This document shows positions 9,344-19,052 of a DNA stretch of 64,000 nucleotides, piece after piece. This DNA comes from Methylomonas subterranea (GTDB lineage Bacteria; Pseudomonadota; Gammaproteobacteria; Methylococcales; Methylomonadaceae), in contig NZ_JANIBJ010000009.1 in assembly GCF_024505185.1 (NCBI RefSeq), forward strand, positions 59,120-123,119, written 5' to 3'. Position numbers and translations under genes: made by a program. Positions within the stretch are counted from its first letter, which is position 1. Each line of letters starts with the position of its first letter. The notes below the pieces were generated by a model. That model did not search any database and was not told the origin of the DNA. It saw only the letters and a program-made list of their open reading frames with translations.

Positions 9344-12300
9344 CTACTGCTCCGCCAGCTCGGTTTCGGTTGGCACATTGAAGAAAATCGCATAGAGAAC
9401 AGGCACCACGATAAGAATCAACACGGTTGAAAAGCCCAGGCCAACCACGATGGTTACCGCCATCGAGACAAAAAAGGCGTCAGAGAACAACGGGATCATG
9501 CCCAGCATTGTGGTGCCCGATGACATACAGACCGGAATCAGCCGGCTAACGCCTGATTTCAAAATGGCTTGCAACGGCGCCGAGCCTTGGCTGATTTGCA
9601 CATCGATCTCATCAAGCACCACGATAGACGCTTTGATCAACATGCCGGACAAACTCATCAAACCCAGTAGCGCCATAAATCCGAAGGGCTGCGAAAAACT
9701 TAACAGCCCCATCGCCACGCCGATTAGCGCTAAAGGAACGGTCAGCCACAGGAGTAAGGTCTTTTTCAGCGAATTGAATAAAATCAGCACCGTCAACACC
9801 ATCAAGCCGATAAACTGTGGTATCGATCCGGCCAGATTGGCGTTGGCGCGGGCTGAATCCTCGGCTTCGCCGCCCCAGGCCATGTAATAGCCGGGTTTAT
9901 TCCTGATCGGCCAAAGGTCGTTATTTTGCACTTTCAGCGTTTCAGGCCCGTGTTCAATGGGTGCATCGCCGAACGCATCACCTAGAACCGCCTCGACATC
10001 GACGTCCAGAGCCTGTTCTATCGGCGCCTTGACTTTGGCGAACAATTCACTAGGCAAACCTTCCCGGGGATCAACATGGATGCGGATCATCTTGCGTCTA
10101 TCCCAGCGCCAAAGATGCGCATCTTCAAATTCCACCGGAAAATCACTAACCACTTGCCCCATCGGAATCATGCTTTGGGCCGTGGGGCTCCAGACCGGAA
10201 TGGCAAGCACACTATTCAGGTCCCGTCGCTCGCCTTCGGGCGACCTCGCTATAATCGGCAGCAGCTCGTCGCCTTCCCGGTAGATGCCTGCCAGGGTGCC
10301 TTCGAACGAGGCGGCCAATGCCCGCGCCAGATCCTTTCTATGGATGCCGGCCCGACGTGCCTGCATTTCGGCTAACTGCGGCCTTAATACCTTGACTTTC
10401 TCTCGCCACTCATTTCTGATCGCTTTGGCGTTGGCTTCTTTATATAAAATATCTTCGGCCTTGGCCGCCATGTTGCGCAATTCGTTAGAATCGGGACCGT
10501 AGATGCGCAACTGAATCTTGCCGCCGGTTCCCGGACCCAGCATGAATAAGCGCGTACCGACCGTGGCATCTGGAAACATTGGCTCCAATTCCTGCTGCAC
10601 GCGCTTATTCAGCGATTCTATTTTTCGATAATCGGCAACATCCACCAAAATCTGCGCATAACTGGCGTAACGGTTCTCAGGTGTGTAGGTCAACAAAAAG
10701 CGTAGCTGGCCGCCGCCGATCAAGCTGGTCAAATGCGTAACACCCTCCTGTCGTTTTAAGTAGGTTTCCGCGCGCTCGAGTTGGCGTTGGGTCTCCAGAA
10801 TGTCGGTGCCTTCCGGAAACCAGAACTCGATATAAAACTGCGGCCGCGTCGAATCGGGGAAAAAACTGTTTTTGACCGAACCAAAACCCAGCACCGACAT
10901 TGCAAACAAGCTTACAACGATGCCGACCACCAGCCAGCGGTGCCGAAGGCAGTGCAGCAGAAACTTGGCGTAAACGGCATAAAAACCTCTGTCATAAGGA
11001 TCGGTGCCACCGTCCTCGCCGGCGTTCGTATTCCGCTGCAAAAACGTGCTACAGAGCAACGGCGTGCAGGTGACCGCGACCAACCAGCTCATCGAAAGCG
11101 ATATCAAAATGACCGTAAACAAAGATCGGCAATATTCGCCGGTCGAATCTTGCGAGGTGCCAATTGCGGCAAATGCGGTTATTGCGACCACGGTTCCACC
11201 CAGCATCGGCAAGGCGTTTTGCGCCACCACCTCGCTGGCTGCGTCATATCCCGATTGCCCGCGCTGCATTTTCATCCGCATGCCGTCGGTTACCACGATC
11301 GCGCAATCCACCAGCATGCCCAACGCAATGATCAGAGCGCCCAACGAAACCCGCTCGAGCGTGATGTTTAACATTTGCATGAAAATGAACGTGCCCATGA
11401 TCGTAATCAAAAGCGCCGCACCCAGGATCAAACCGCTGCGCAAACCCATGAAAATCAGCAAAACACCAACGACAATGACAACCGCCTCGATCAAGTTGTC
11501 AATAAATCCGCTCAATGAGGCCGTTACCGCCTCGGCTTGATGCGATATGGTGTGTAATTCCATACCGATCGGCCGTAGCGACTCCAGTTCTTTGAAACGT
11601 TGTTCCAGCGACGCGGCCATGGCGATGACATTGCCGCCTTGCACCGTGGAAATACCCATGGCAATCGCCGGTTTCCCCTCAAAACGCACCCTGCTGGCCG
11701 GAGGATCTTGGTACTCACGCTTGATTTCCGCCACATCGCGCAGATAGATTACGCTTTGCGACTTAGAATTTATTGGCGTGATCAGTAAGTCGCCAAAATC
11801 CTGCTCGGATTTGAATTCGCCGGTGGGATTGATCGGAATGAATTCCTGGCCCAAACGCAAATTGCCAGCATCGGCAACCAGATTCTTGTCGCCCAGGGCC
11901 AGGTAGATATCTTGCGGCGATACGCCCAGTTGGGACATTTGCTCTCGCCGCATCTCGATATAGATCACTTCCTTCTGCTCGCCGTACAGATTGATCCGCT
12001 TTACATCCTTGGCTTTGAGCAATTCCCGCTGCAAAAGCTTGGCGTAATCGTAAATCTCTTTATAGCTGTAGCCTTCGCCGGTGATGGCTAAGTAGATACC
12101 GTACACATCGCCGAAATCATCGTTAACCAACGACGGCCCGGCTCCCGGCGGCAATTTTCTTTGCGCATCGTTTACTTTTCTGCGCAGTTCGTCCCAGACC
12201 TGAGGCAGTCCGTTTTTGTCGTATTGATCCTTGATTTTGGCTTTCACCCATGAAAACCCGCGGGCGGATTTCGATTCTATCCTTTCCAGCTGTCCCATCT

Positions 12301-12517
12301 CCTGCACCGCTTTTTCGATGACGTTGGTCACCTCTTCTTCGACTTCGGCGGCGGAAGCACCCGGATATGGGGTAATTATCAGCGCCTCCTTGATGGTAAA
12401 TTCGGGATCTTCCAGTCGGCTTAACGATTGGTAGGATTGCATCCCCACAACCAGCGCCAGAACTATCAACACCCAGGTGATCAGACCTTTGTTAATGCTC
12501 AATTCCGCAAGATTCAT
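9344..12517 (-). CDS. RND-family efflux pump permease (AcrB/MexB superfamily)
   Basis: 1057 residues, the usual length for proton-driven RND permeases. It starts MNLAELSINKGLITWVLIVL, giving transmembrane helix 1. It shows PYPGASAAEVEEEVT in the porter domain, the double-Asp-type helix region around GALIIALGMLVDCAIVV, and a matching C-terminal helix bundle (LMSLSGMLIKASIVVLDEID). It carries substrates from periplasm or inner leaflet into the outer-membrane duct using the proton gradient. It lies 13 bases after the adaptor gene and one base before the duct gene, so the three are one operon. Sequence features fit the hydrophobe/amphiphile group rather than the heavy-metal group, but the substrate cannot be predicted. 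Confidence 0.95.
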   Translation of the reverse strand: MNLAELSINKGLITWVLIVLALVVGMQSYQSLSRLEDPEFTIKEALIITPYPGASAAEVEEEVTNVIEKAVQEMGQLERIESKSARGFSWVKAKIKDQYDKNGLPQVWDELRRKVNDAQRKLPPGAGPSLVNDDFGDVYGIYLAITGEGYSYKEIYDYAKLLQRELLKAKDVKRINLYGEQKEVIYIEMRREQMSQLGVSPQDIYLALGDKNLVADAGNLRLGQEFIPINPTGEFKSEQDFGDLLITPINSKSQSVIYLRDVAEIKREYQDPPASRVRFEGKPAIAMGISTVQGGNVIAMAASLEQRFKELESLRPIGMELHTISHQAEAVTASLSGFIDNLIEAVVIVVGVLLIFMGLRSGLILGAALLITIMGTFIFMQMLNITLERVSLGALIIALGMLVDCAIVVTDGMRMKMQRGQSGYDAASEVVAQNALPMLGGTVVAITAFAAIGTSQDSTGEYCRSLFTVILISLSMSWLVAVTCTPLLCSTFLQRNTNAGEDGGTDPYDRGFYAVYAKFLLHCLRHRWLVVGIVVSLFAMSVLGFGSVKNSFFPDSTRPQFYIEFWFPEGTDILETQRQLERAETYLKRQEGVTHLTSLIGGGQLRFLLTYTPENRYASYAQILVDVADYRKIESLNKRVQQELEPMFPDATVGTRLFMLGPGTGGKIQLRIYGPDSNELRNMAAKAEDILYKEANAKAIRNEWREKVKVLRPQLAEMQARRAGIHRKDLARALAASFEGTLAGIYREGDELLPIIARSPEGERRDLNSVLAIPVWSPTAQSMIPMGQVVSDFPVEFEDAHLWRWDRRKMIRIHVDPREGLPSELFAKVKAPIEQALDVDVEAVLGDAFGDAPIEHGPETLKVQNNDLWPIRNKPGYYMAWGGEAEDSARANANLAGSIPQFIGLMVLTVLILFNSLKKTLLLWLTVPLALIGVAMGLLSFSQPFGFMALLGLMSLSGMLIKASIVVLDEIDVQISQGSAPLQAILKSGVSRLIPVCMSSGTTMLGMIPLFSDAFFVSMAVTIVVGLGFSTVLILIVVPVLYAIFFNVPTETELAEQ

Positions 12518-12530
12518 CTGTTATTCCTTG

Positions 12531-13673
12531 CTATCGGTTATCGAATGCTCTGACGACTTGACCGTCCCGGAGCATACTGACGCCGCTAATCGCAATGGTT
12601 TCGCCCGGTTTCAGCCCCGCAGTAATCCGAATGTTGTCGTTACCCGTCAATGCGCCGGTGGTCACGGATCGGCGCTGAACCTGCATGGTTTTGTCGTCTA
12701 TCACCCAAACGAACGGTTTGCCCGCCGTGTCGGCGGTCACGGCAATAGCCGGAATGCTTATCTCGGTATCGGCGACATCGGTATCGGACAAATCAAAAAT
12801 GACGTTTGCCGTCATCCCCGGAAGAATTCTGATGCCGCGTGGTGACGGCATGACCAGAACCACCTGATAGGTTTGCGTCATGGGATCGGCCTGGGTTGCG
12901 AACTCTTTGACGGTTAATTCAAACAGTTTGCCGGGCGCGCTGGCAAACTCGGCATGAGCACGCGGTATCCGCCGTTCCGGCGCTACCAGCAATTCAGGCA
13001 CATCGATCAGCAATTCAATAGCGGTCGTGTTCTGCAAACTGATAATGGTCTGCTTGGCTTGCACCTCCTGATAATTGTCGACATATCTTTTCGCCAACAC
13101 GCCAGCGAATGGCGCGCGTAAATAGGAATAGGCCAACTGATCCCTGGCCGCGTCGACGCCGGCCTGCGCGGATTGCAGATCGGCCTTGGAGACGTTTTCA
13201 GCGGCTTTTTTCAACGAAAGCACTGAATCGCTGACGGCCCCTGCTTCTTTTTCCTTGACGCTGACATAGCGATGATATTCGGCAATGTCGTATTCGAGCT
13301 TGGCTTTGGCTTTGGCTAAGGTTCCGGTTGCGTTACGCAGATTAGTTTCGTAATCGCGAGGGTCGAGGCGCGCCAGCAAATCGCCTTTTTTGACCGCCTG
13401 ACCTTCCTTGACCGGCATTTCAATTAGGCGGCCTGGAACTTGGAATGCCAGATCGACCCGATCCGATGCTCTCACGGTACTAGGCATTTTCAAGGTTTGA
13501 TCGGATGAGACGTTACCGATTTTTAGTACCTTAACCGGCCGGACGGACTGCTCACTTGTTTTAGTTTCTGGCTCTTCCCGACAAGCATTCAAAATCAGGA
13601 TGCCGCCAACAATAAACGCCGACATAAACGTTTTTCTCGTCAATGCATCAAACATTGGTTTCCACTTTTTCAT
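12531..13673 (-). CDS. RND efflux periplasmic adaptor (membrane fusion protein)
   Basis: 380 residues. The N-terminus has a hydrophobic signal ending in LILNAC, suggesting a lipid-anchored adaptor. It contains the lipoyl half-motif (VKEGQAVKKGDLLARLDP, about residues 86-103), a helical hairpin (about 110-175) and the second lipoyl half (YLRAPFAGVLAKRY), then beta-barrel domains (PGMTANVIFD). It links permease and outer-membrane duct. As first gene of the operon it is likely controlled by the TetR gene 400 bases upstream. The region between 13674 and that gene holds a decayed HD-GYP fragment. Confidence 0.93.
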   Translation of the reverse strand: MKKWKPMFDALTRKTFMSAFIVGGILILNACREEPETKTSEQSVRPVKVLKIGNVSSDQTLKMPSTVRASDRVDLAFQVPGRLIEMPVKEGQAVKKGDLLARLDPRDYETNLRNATGTLAKAKAKLEYDIAEYHRYVSVKEKEAGAVSDSVLSLKKAAENVSKADLQSAQAGVDAARDQLAYSYLRAPFAGVLAKRYVDNYQEVQAKQTIISLQNTTAIELLIDVPELLVAPERRIPRAHAEFASAPGKLFELTVKEFATQADPMTQTYQVVLVMPSPRGIRILPGMTANVIFDLSDTDVADTEISIPAIAVTADTAGKPFVWVIDDKTMQVQRRSVTTGALTGNDNIRITAGLKPGETIAISGVSMLRDGQVVRAFDNR

Positions 13674-13812
13674 ATGTGTATCTCCTAATCCGGTTGACAG
13701 CAGCGGTTGACTGAAAAAAATAATCTCGCCTACCTACATCCTTTAAGCCGAAAAGCGGCTAGATACGGCTTCAGGTTAAAGGTTTACTCCGAAAAAACGG
13801 CAATATCGCTTT

Positions 13813-14050
13813 AAAAATAGTGCTGAATAATGTCGGCCAATGCGTTTCTGGGATAGTCTTCATATTTTGCAAATCGCTGATACAAGCTCAGAAAAATGAT
13901 CAGCAGTTCGGGATCGAATTGTTTGCCCGTTTCCGCCTGGGTAATGTTTGGATTCTTGGTAACTAAATGTCAATTTGTAAGGCCGCGCCGACGTCAAGGC
14001 GTCGAAACATCAACGCTGGCGAAAATACGTGCCGCTAGCGTAACCCAACA
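13813..14050 (-). pseudogene. Decayed HD-GYP C-terminal fragment
   Basis: Read on the minus strand, the segment matches the C-terminal part of the HD-GYP protein encoded at 6004-7326. ARIFASVDV followed after a one-base slip by FDALTSARPYK, then after a second slip GKQFDPELL and LADIIQHYF. The intact gene has ARIFAIVDVFDALTSARPYK, GKHFDPELL and LADIIQRYF. Two frameshifts and loss of everything upstream of the ARIF motif mark it as a pseudogene. Nucleotide similarity is also evident (for example the run gccgcgccgacgtcaaggc here against gacgcgccgacgtcaaggc there). It lies immediately after the tetR stop. Confidence 0.85.
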
Positions 14051-14068
14051 TCATCAAAACCTTGTGAT

Positions 14069-14692
14069 TCATCGTTGTACTCCTCTGATCATCACGTTAA
14101 TGGTCATTTTGGCGGTTTCTTCGACGCTACGCCACTCTATCCAGGGGTCGCCGTAAAGGTTGATATGAATGGCGACGACGCCGTGCGTGCCGGCCCAGAA
14201 AGCTTGTGCCAACAAATGGGGATCGGTGAATTCGGGAGCCAGCAATTGCTTTGCGATGGCTTCTTCGAAGGTATTCAACAGCAGCAGATAAGCGTCGGTT
14301 TCCGGATTGCCGTGCCCCATTTCTGCCAGTTGTTCCACTTCATGCAGCCGGTTGCTCATAAACATCAGCCGAAAGTGATTGGGATATTCGATGCCGAATG
14401 TCACGTAAGCCATCCCGGTCTTACGCAGCCGCTCCAACGGCTCGGGCTCGTCGGCGGCGTTTTGGATGGCTTGCATCAACGACATCATATCCAACCGGCA
14501 TAATTCTCGAATCAAGGCATCCTTGTCCTTGAAATGGAGATAAATAGTGGTGGGAGAATATTCAATTTCCTCGGCAACGCGGCGCATGGTCACTGCGTCG
14601 TAACCTTCGCTAGCAAATAACCGGCGCGCCGCATCGAGAATTTTGTTGCGGACTTTCAGGCGATCCCGCTCACGCCGTTCGGATATGCTCAT
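14069..14692 (-). CDS. TetR-family transcriptional regulator
   Basis: 207 residues from ATG 14692; a GTG at 14698 is an alternative start. The N-terminus is a TetR helix-turn-helix: KILDAARRLFASEGYDAVTMRRVAEEI, with YSPTTIYLHFKDKDALIREL as recognition helix and following helix. The remainder is an all-helical ligand-binding and dimer domain with a conserved WAGTHGVVAIH segment. It probably represses the RND efflux operon (13673-7708) encoded downstream on the same strand, and itself through the palindrome at 14709-14724. The inducer is unknown. Confidence 0.92.
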   Translation of the reverse strand: MSISERRERDRLKVRNKILDAARRLFASEGYDAVTMRRVAEEIEYSPTTIYLHFKDKDALIRELCRLDMMSLMQAIQNAADEPEPLERLRKTGMAYVTFGIEYPNHFRLMFMSNRLHEVEQLAEMGHGNPETDAYLLLLNTFEEAIAKQLLAPEFTDPHLLAQAFWAGTHGVVAIHINLYGDPWIEWRSVEETAKMTINVMIRGVQR

Positions 14693-14708
14693 AAACACTA
14701 TTTATTTA

Positions 14709-14724
14709 ATTAACATTGTTATGT
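14709..14724. promoter_or_regulatory. Candidate TetR operator
   Basis: A 16-base palindrome, taacat-tgtt-atgtta with perfect 6-base arms, lies 17 bases upstream of the tetR ATG, in an AT-rich stretch where its promoter should be. TetR-family regulators usually bind such palindromes in their own promoters. I saw no clear second copy upstream of the adaptor gene. Confidence 0.5.
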
Positions 14725-15149
14725 TAGTAATCGTTGTTATAACTTGTCAAGTAAACAATCTCAGGGTGGCTTAGTAGCTTTGAGAGACGGGCATCTGATT
14801 ACATCGATGCCATTTACGTGTAGAGCGGCTTTTCTGAAAAACGATTAGACCAGATGTCCGCGATTTTAGGAGCTTCGACCAGTCATCGGTGTAATTTTTA
14901 CTCTGAAAGTCACGCGGCAACTGCCCAAAATACTAACGACATAACGCCGTTGACTTTCATATGTCGGGGTGATTGCCAGGCCTTCATGAGCGTTACTCTG
15001 AAAGTCATGGTGGGAGCGACGCATAGTCGCGATTCGCAAGGTCATCATCGCGACTGTGCGTCGCTCCCACGAGACTGTCTTTCATTTGCCGGGGCGATGC
15101 GCCGGTTTCATGAGCGTTAGGTGAAGTGAAGGTCATCTAAGATGAAATC
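14725..15149. repeat. Non-coding repeat region with REP-like hairpin
   Basis: No gene is seen. A 24-base inverted repeat with one T-G wobble occupies 15010-15033 and 15047-15070 around a 13-base loop. Its arms begin gtgggagcgacgca, a form common among gammaproteobacterial REP/BIME elements. Around it are direct repeats: ttactctgaaagtca at 14898 and 14993, and catgagcgtta at 14985 and 15109. The layout suggests a small dispersed repeat unit of about 100 bases that has partly duplicated. Confidence 0.65.
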
Positions 15150-15343
15150 GCTTCAGTTGGAAACGCCACGAGGATAAGGGGTCGAAGCCAAGTATGCAGT
15201 TGGCAAGCTATGCGATGGACCCTCCAATCCTAGGAAGTATCGACAGGGGGCAAGCCCCGAGGTAGAAAAATCGTTGGTTTCAATCTCCGGATGCGGAAAA
15301 CGGCTGGTCCGGTGATGTGAGAGAGGCGATGAGCGGCGTCCCG
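15150..15343 (+). other. Possible group II intron remnant or structured RNA
   Basis: No gene is credible, yet the sequence is not random-looking. It is purine-rich and has short paired elements (ggggcaagcccc near 15247; ccgga and tccgg flanking 15291-15315). From memory, the run ggaaaacggctggtccggtg and the following gagaggcgatgag resemble the 5' structural domain of bacterial group II introns just before the maturase gene. No maturase follows, so it would be a truncated relic. This is a recollection-based call. Confidence 0.35.
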
Positions 15344-15922
15344 TCACCCCGCCCCGATCCAACCGGTTAAAGAAAACAAGTCCCCGTTAACGGTTAAGTC
15401 CATTCGATAACGATCAACTTCACATACTCCAACGGCGCCTAGTCTGCTCAACCAACTACTCATTACCAAGTTATCGGCAAGAACGAAACCTCTTAATATC
15501 TCGATGCCTTTTTTACTTGCTATCCGATCGAGCATTGCAAGTAGAACAGTTCCGAGCCCCCGATGTTGATAACTATCGATGACTACCAGACCAAATTCGG
15601 CTATCTTAGGCTGATCCTGAATACGGATAAACCGAGCTATCCCAACGCCCTGATGTTCAGGCTCATTATGTGCAAGTGCAATCCACGCGACATGATCGTG
15701 TTGATCGATTTCTGTAAAATTTTGCAATTGGGCATCGGTTAGTTTCATGATGGGAGAAAAGAAACGGAAGTAGCGCGATTTCACGGATAAGGCCAACAGG
15801 CCTTTTTGTATTATTTCTTTGTCATCAGGCCGGACAGGCCTAAAATCGACCAACGCACCATCCCGCAGTGGCAAGGTAAATTCATTGAAGTTGTCGATAC
15901 TGCTAAGATACTGGTGATTCAT
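15344..15922 (-). CDS. GNAT-family N-acetyltransferase
   Basis: 192 residues with the GNAT fold pattern. LRDGALVDFRPVRPDD is strand 1 and helix 1, IAEFGLVVIDSYQHRGLGTVLL (about residues 108-129) is strand 4 and the acetyl-CoA loop with HRGLG, and LADNLVMSSWLSRLG is the late helix. The same layout occurs in the acetyltransferase half of protein acetyltransferase Pat-type enzymes, though here it stands alone. Substrate is unknown. It is monocistronic, with the possible intron relic directly downstream. Confidence 0.85.
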   Translation of the reverse strand: MNHQYLSSIDNFNEFTLPLRDGALVDFRPVRPDDKEIIQKGLLALSVKSRYFRFFSPIMKLTDAQLQNFTEIDQHDHVAWIALAHNEPEHQGVGIARFIRIQDQPKIAEFGLVVIDSYQHRGLGTVLLAMLDRIASKKGIEILRGFVLADNLVMSSWLSRLGAVGVCEVDRYRMDLTVNGDLFSLTGWIGAG

Positions 15923-16228
15923 TTTACGATCTGGCTAGAAATTATATTCAATAGCAGTACTATAAAGGATGCCTAACCAGTTCACTAGGCAAAAAATCCG
16001 GATTGGTTACTGTCGAGGACTGGCCGGTTTGGAGAAACGCGACGGGCGGGAAAGGATCGGGACAAGTCAAACAAGACCTGCCCAACTCAACCATGAGATA
16101 TCCCGAAAGTCGAACTCCAAGCACTTGATCGTGTTCAATGATAAAGCGGTCGACTTTTATCCCAACCTCATTTTACAAATGGCCGCTTTTTGTTTTTGCA
16201 TAATGGGGACAAAACGCTTTGTTGGGGA
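15923..16228. other. Intergenic region downstream of the sdh operon
   Basis: No credible gene. It separates the end of the TCA operon from the GNAT gene, both on the minus strand. It must hold the GNAT promoter and probably an sdh terminator. A loose pairing aaagcgg/ccgcttt (16143 and 16183) has a long loop and is not convincing. Confidence 0.35.
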
Positions 16229-16486
16229 TCAGGCCGGCAAGGCCCTGATTTTTTCGACCAGTCCTGCTAAATCCGGGCTGTTTGACGGGCTTTCCCCCAT
16301 CAAATAGCGCATCAAATCGGCATCTTCCAATTCCAGCAGCCTTAGGAATGCTTGTTGTTCCTCGGCGTCCGCCGTTAGATAACTATTTTCCAGGTAACGG
16401 ATAAGTAGTATGTCCAGTTCCAGCGTGCCGCGCCGGCAACGCCAGCGCAGCTTGTTTATACCCGATAGGGTATTGAGTTCGCTCAT
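16229..16486 (-). CDS. sdhE: Succinate dehydrogenase flavinylation factor SdhE
   Basis: 85 residues from ATG 16486, whose ATGA overlaps the sdhB stop; an in-frame upstream start would lie within sdhB and is rejected. It carries the family RGxxE-type motif as RRGTLELD (about residues 18-25), then an [23 protein letters not shown] helical region and LMRYLMGE. SdhE/SDHAF2 promotes covalent attachment of FAD to SdhA. Being last gene of the operon ties its supply to that of its client. Size and motif agree with the family. Confidence 0.9.
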   Translation of the reverse strand: MSELNTLSGINKLRWRCRRGTLELDILLIRYLENSYLTADAEEQQAFLRLLELEDADLMRYLMGESPSNSPDLAGLVEKIRALPA

Positions 16487-17265
16487 GTATGCCCGCGTTG
16501 CACCAGCATTTTTTTGATTTCGGCTATGGCCTTGGCCGGATTCAGGCCCTTGGGGCAAGTGTCGGTGCAGTTCATGATGGTGTGGCAGCGATAAAGTTTG
16601 AACGATTCGTTCAGATCGTCCAGGCGGGCCTGATCGTCGGTATCCCGGCTATCGGCCAGCCAGCGGTAAGCCTGCAACAATATGGCCGGGCCCAGGTATT
16701 TGTCGCTGTTCCACCAATAGCTGGGGCAACTGGTCGAACAGCAGGCGCACAGCACGCACTCGTACAGGCCGTCCAGCTTGGCGCGTTCCTCCCGACTTTG
16801 CAGGCGTTCGCCTTCGCCCGGCGGCGTGGCATCGTTAGTCAGCCAAGGTTTAATCGAGGCATATTGCTCGAAGAAATGGCTCATGTCCGCCACCAGATCC
16901 TTCACCACCGCCATGTGCGGCAACGGGAAAATCTTCACCGTACCCTTGTAATCGGCAATCGCCTTGGTGCAGGCCAGGGTGTTTTTGCCGTTGATGTTCA
17001 TGGCGCAGGATCCGCAAACCCCTTCCCGGCAGGAACGCCGAAAGGTCAGCGTGGTATCGATTTCGTTTTTGATTTTTAAAATGGCGTCCAGCACCATCGG
17101 CCCGCAATGCTCCATATCGATTTCGAAGCTATCGATGCGTGGATTTTCGTTTGTTTCCGGATCCCAGCGGTATACTTCAAACTTGCGAATCTTAGTGGCG
17201 CCAACAGCTTTAAAGGTTTTGCCCTTTTTGACCACCGAATTTTGCGGCAAGGTAAATTCAACCAT
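16483..17265 (-). CDS. sdhB: Succinate dehydrogenase iron-sulfur subunit
   Basis: 260 residues. The [2Fe-2S] loop is [18 protein letters not shown] with a later LAC; the [4Fe-4S] and [3Fe-4S] ligands are [17 protein letters not shown] and [17 protein letters not shown]. It passes electrons from the flavin of SdhA to quinone at the membrane anchor. The ATG overlaps the sdhA stop by one base (TAATG). The N-terminus has about 20 residues more than E. coli SdhB before the first beta strand. Confidence 0.97.
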   Translation of the reverse strand: MVEFTLPQNSVVKKGKTFKAVGATKIRKFEVYRWDPETNENPRIDSFEIDMEHCGPMVLDAILKIKNEIDTTLTFRRSCREGVCGSCAMNINGKNTLACTKAIADYKGTVKIFPLPHMAVVKDLVADMSHFFEQYASIKPWLTNDATPPGEGERLQSREERAKLDGLYECVLCACCSTSCPSYWWNSDKYLGPAILLQAYRWLADSRDTDDQARLDDLNESFKLYRCHTIMNCTDTCPKGLNPAKAIAEIKKMLVQRGHT

Positions 17266-19049
17266 TAGTAAACCCTCTCTTTAGGCGCCACCACTTCGAC
17301 TTCGTCGGTCAAGGTGTACAGGTGGACGGGACGGTAATCGACTGTGACCCGGTTGTTTTCCCGCCAGGTCAAGGTGTGCTTCAACCAATTTTCGTCGTCG
17401 CGTTTGGGGAAATCCTCACGGGCGTGGCCGCCGCGGCTTTCCTGGCGATTGCCGGCCGCCGTGATGGTGACTTGGGCTTGTCCCAGCAGATTGTCCAGCT
17501 CCAGCGTTTCCACCAGATCGGTATTCCAGATCAGGGATTTGTCGCCGACTCTGACATCCTCGAAGGATGCCGCCACCTCGCCCATACGCTGTATGCCCTC
17601 CTGTAATGTCTTTTCGGTCCTGAACACCGCCGCCTTGGACTGCATGGTGGTTTGCATGTCCAGGCGTATCTCTGCGGTGGAACGGCTGCCGTTGGCGTGG
17701 CGGATTTTATCGAAGCGGGCCATGGCTTGGTCGGTGGCGTCTTTTGCCAAGGGTTTATGCGGCATGCCGGGCTTGATCAATTCGGTGCAGCGAATCGCCG
17801 CCGCCCGCCCGAACACCACCAAATCCAGCAGCGAATTGGAACCCAATCGGTTGGCGCCGTGCACCGATACGCAGGCGGTTTCGCCGATGGCCATCAGGCC
17901 CGGCACCACGTAATCCGGGTCGCCGTCCTTCAAGGTCACCACTTCGGCTTTGTAGTTGGTCGGGATGCCGCCCATGTTGTAGTGCACGGTGGGCAGTACT
18001 GGAATGGGCTGTTTGGTGGCATCGACACCGGCGAAAATCCGCGCGGTCTCGGTAATACCCGGCAAACGCTCGTGGATGATGGCCGGGTCCAGATGTTCCA
18101 GATGCAAATACACGTGATCTTTCTTGGGCCCTACTCCTCGGCCGGCGTTCAACTCCATGGTAATGGCGCGACTGACCACATCGCGGGATGCCAGATCCTT
18201 GACATGCGGGGCGTAGCGCACCATAAAGGCTTCGCCTTCGGAGTTGGTCAAATAACCGCCTTCCCCGCGCGCGCCCTCTGTCATCAGACAACCGGAACCG
18301 TAAATGCCGGTCGGGTGAAATTGCACAAATTCCATGTCCTGCAAGGGCAATCCGGCCCGCAAGGCCATGCCGTTGCCGTCGCCGGTGACGGTGTGCGCCG
18401 AGGTACACGATAGATAGGTACGGCCGTAGCCGCCGGTCGCCAGCACGGTTTGATGGCCGCGAAACAGATGAATCGAGCCGTCGTCCAGGCACCAGGCCAA
18501 CACGCCCCGGCATTCGCCGTCCTGCATGATCAAGTCCAGCGCAATGTATTCGATGAAAAACTCGGCTTTGTGCTTCAAAGCCTGCTGATACAAGGTATGC
18601 AAAATGGCGTGGCCGGTAACGTCGGCCGCCGCGCAGGTACGTTGCGCCTGACCCTTGCCGAAATGCGTGGACATGCCGCCGAAGGCGCGTTGGTAAATCT
18701 TGCCGTCCGCGGTTCTGGAGAACGGCACACCGTAATGCTCCAGCTCGATAACGGCCGGTATCGCTTCGCGGCACATATATTCGATAGCATCCTGGTCGCC
18801 CAGCCAGTCGGAACCCTTGATGGTGTCGTACATGTGAAAACGCCAGTCGTCTTCGCCCATGTTGCCCAAGGCCGCGCTGATGCCGCCCTGGGCGGCCACG
18901 GTGTGACTGCGGGTGGGAAACACCTTGCTGATGCAGGCGGTTTTAAGGCCTTTTTCCACCATGCCGAAGGTGGCCCGCAAACCGGCGCCGCCGGCGCCGA
19001 CCACGACCACGTCGTGTTGATGTTCGATGATGTTATACGCTGAGGCCAT
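17265..19049 (-). CDS. sdhA: Succinate dehydrogenase flavoprotein subunit
   Basis: 594 residues, the expected length. [17 protein letters not shown] is the FAD-binding Rossmann motif. [17 protein letters not shown] contains the histidine that binds FAD covalently. [15 protein letters not shown] and [21 protein letters not shown] are signature segments of the fumarate reductase/succinate dehydrogenase family. It oxidises succinate to fumarate on the cytoplasmic face of the membrane. It sits three bases after sdhD and is coupled to sdhB. In a methylotroph a complete complex II argues for a working oxidative TCA cycle. Confidence 0.98.
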   Translation of the reverse strand: MASAYNIIEHQHDVVVVGAGGAGLRATFGMVEKGLKTACISKVFPTRSHTVAAQGGISAALGNMGEDDWRFHMYDTIKGSDWLGDQDAIEYMCREAIPAVIELEHYGVPFSRTADGKIYQRAFGGMSTHFGKGQAQRTCAAADVTGHAILHTLYQQALKHKAEFFIEYIALDLIMQDGECRGVLAWCLDDGSIHLFRGHQTVLATGGYGRTYLSCTSAHTVTGDGNGMALRAGLPLQDMEFVQFHPTGIYGSGCLMTEGARGEGGYLTNSEGEAFMVRYAPHVKDLASRDVVSRAITMELNAGRGVGPKKDHVYLHLEHLDPAIIHERLPGITETARIFAGVDATKQPIPVLPTVHYNMGGIPTNYKAEVVTLKDGDPDYVVPGLMAIGETACVSVHGANRLGSNSLLDLVVFGRAAAIRCTELIKPGMPHKPLAKDATDQAMARFDKIRHANGSRSTAEIRLDMQTTMQSKAAVFRTEKTLQEGIQRMGEVAASFEDVRVGDKSLIWNTDLVETLELDNLLGQAQVTITAAGNRQESRGGHAREDFPKRDDENWLKHTLTWRENNRVTVDYRPVHLYTLTDEVEVVAPKERVY

Positions 19050-19052
19050 GAG

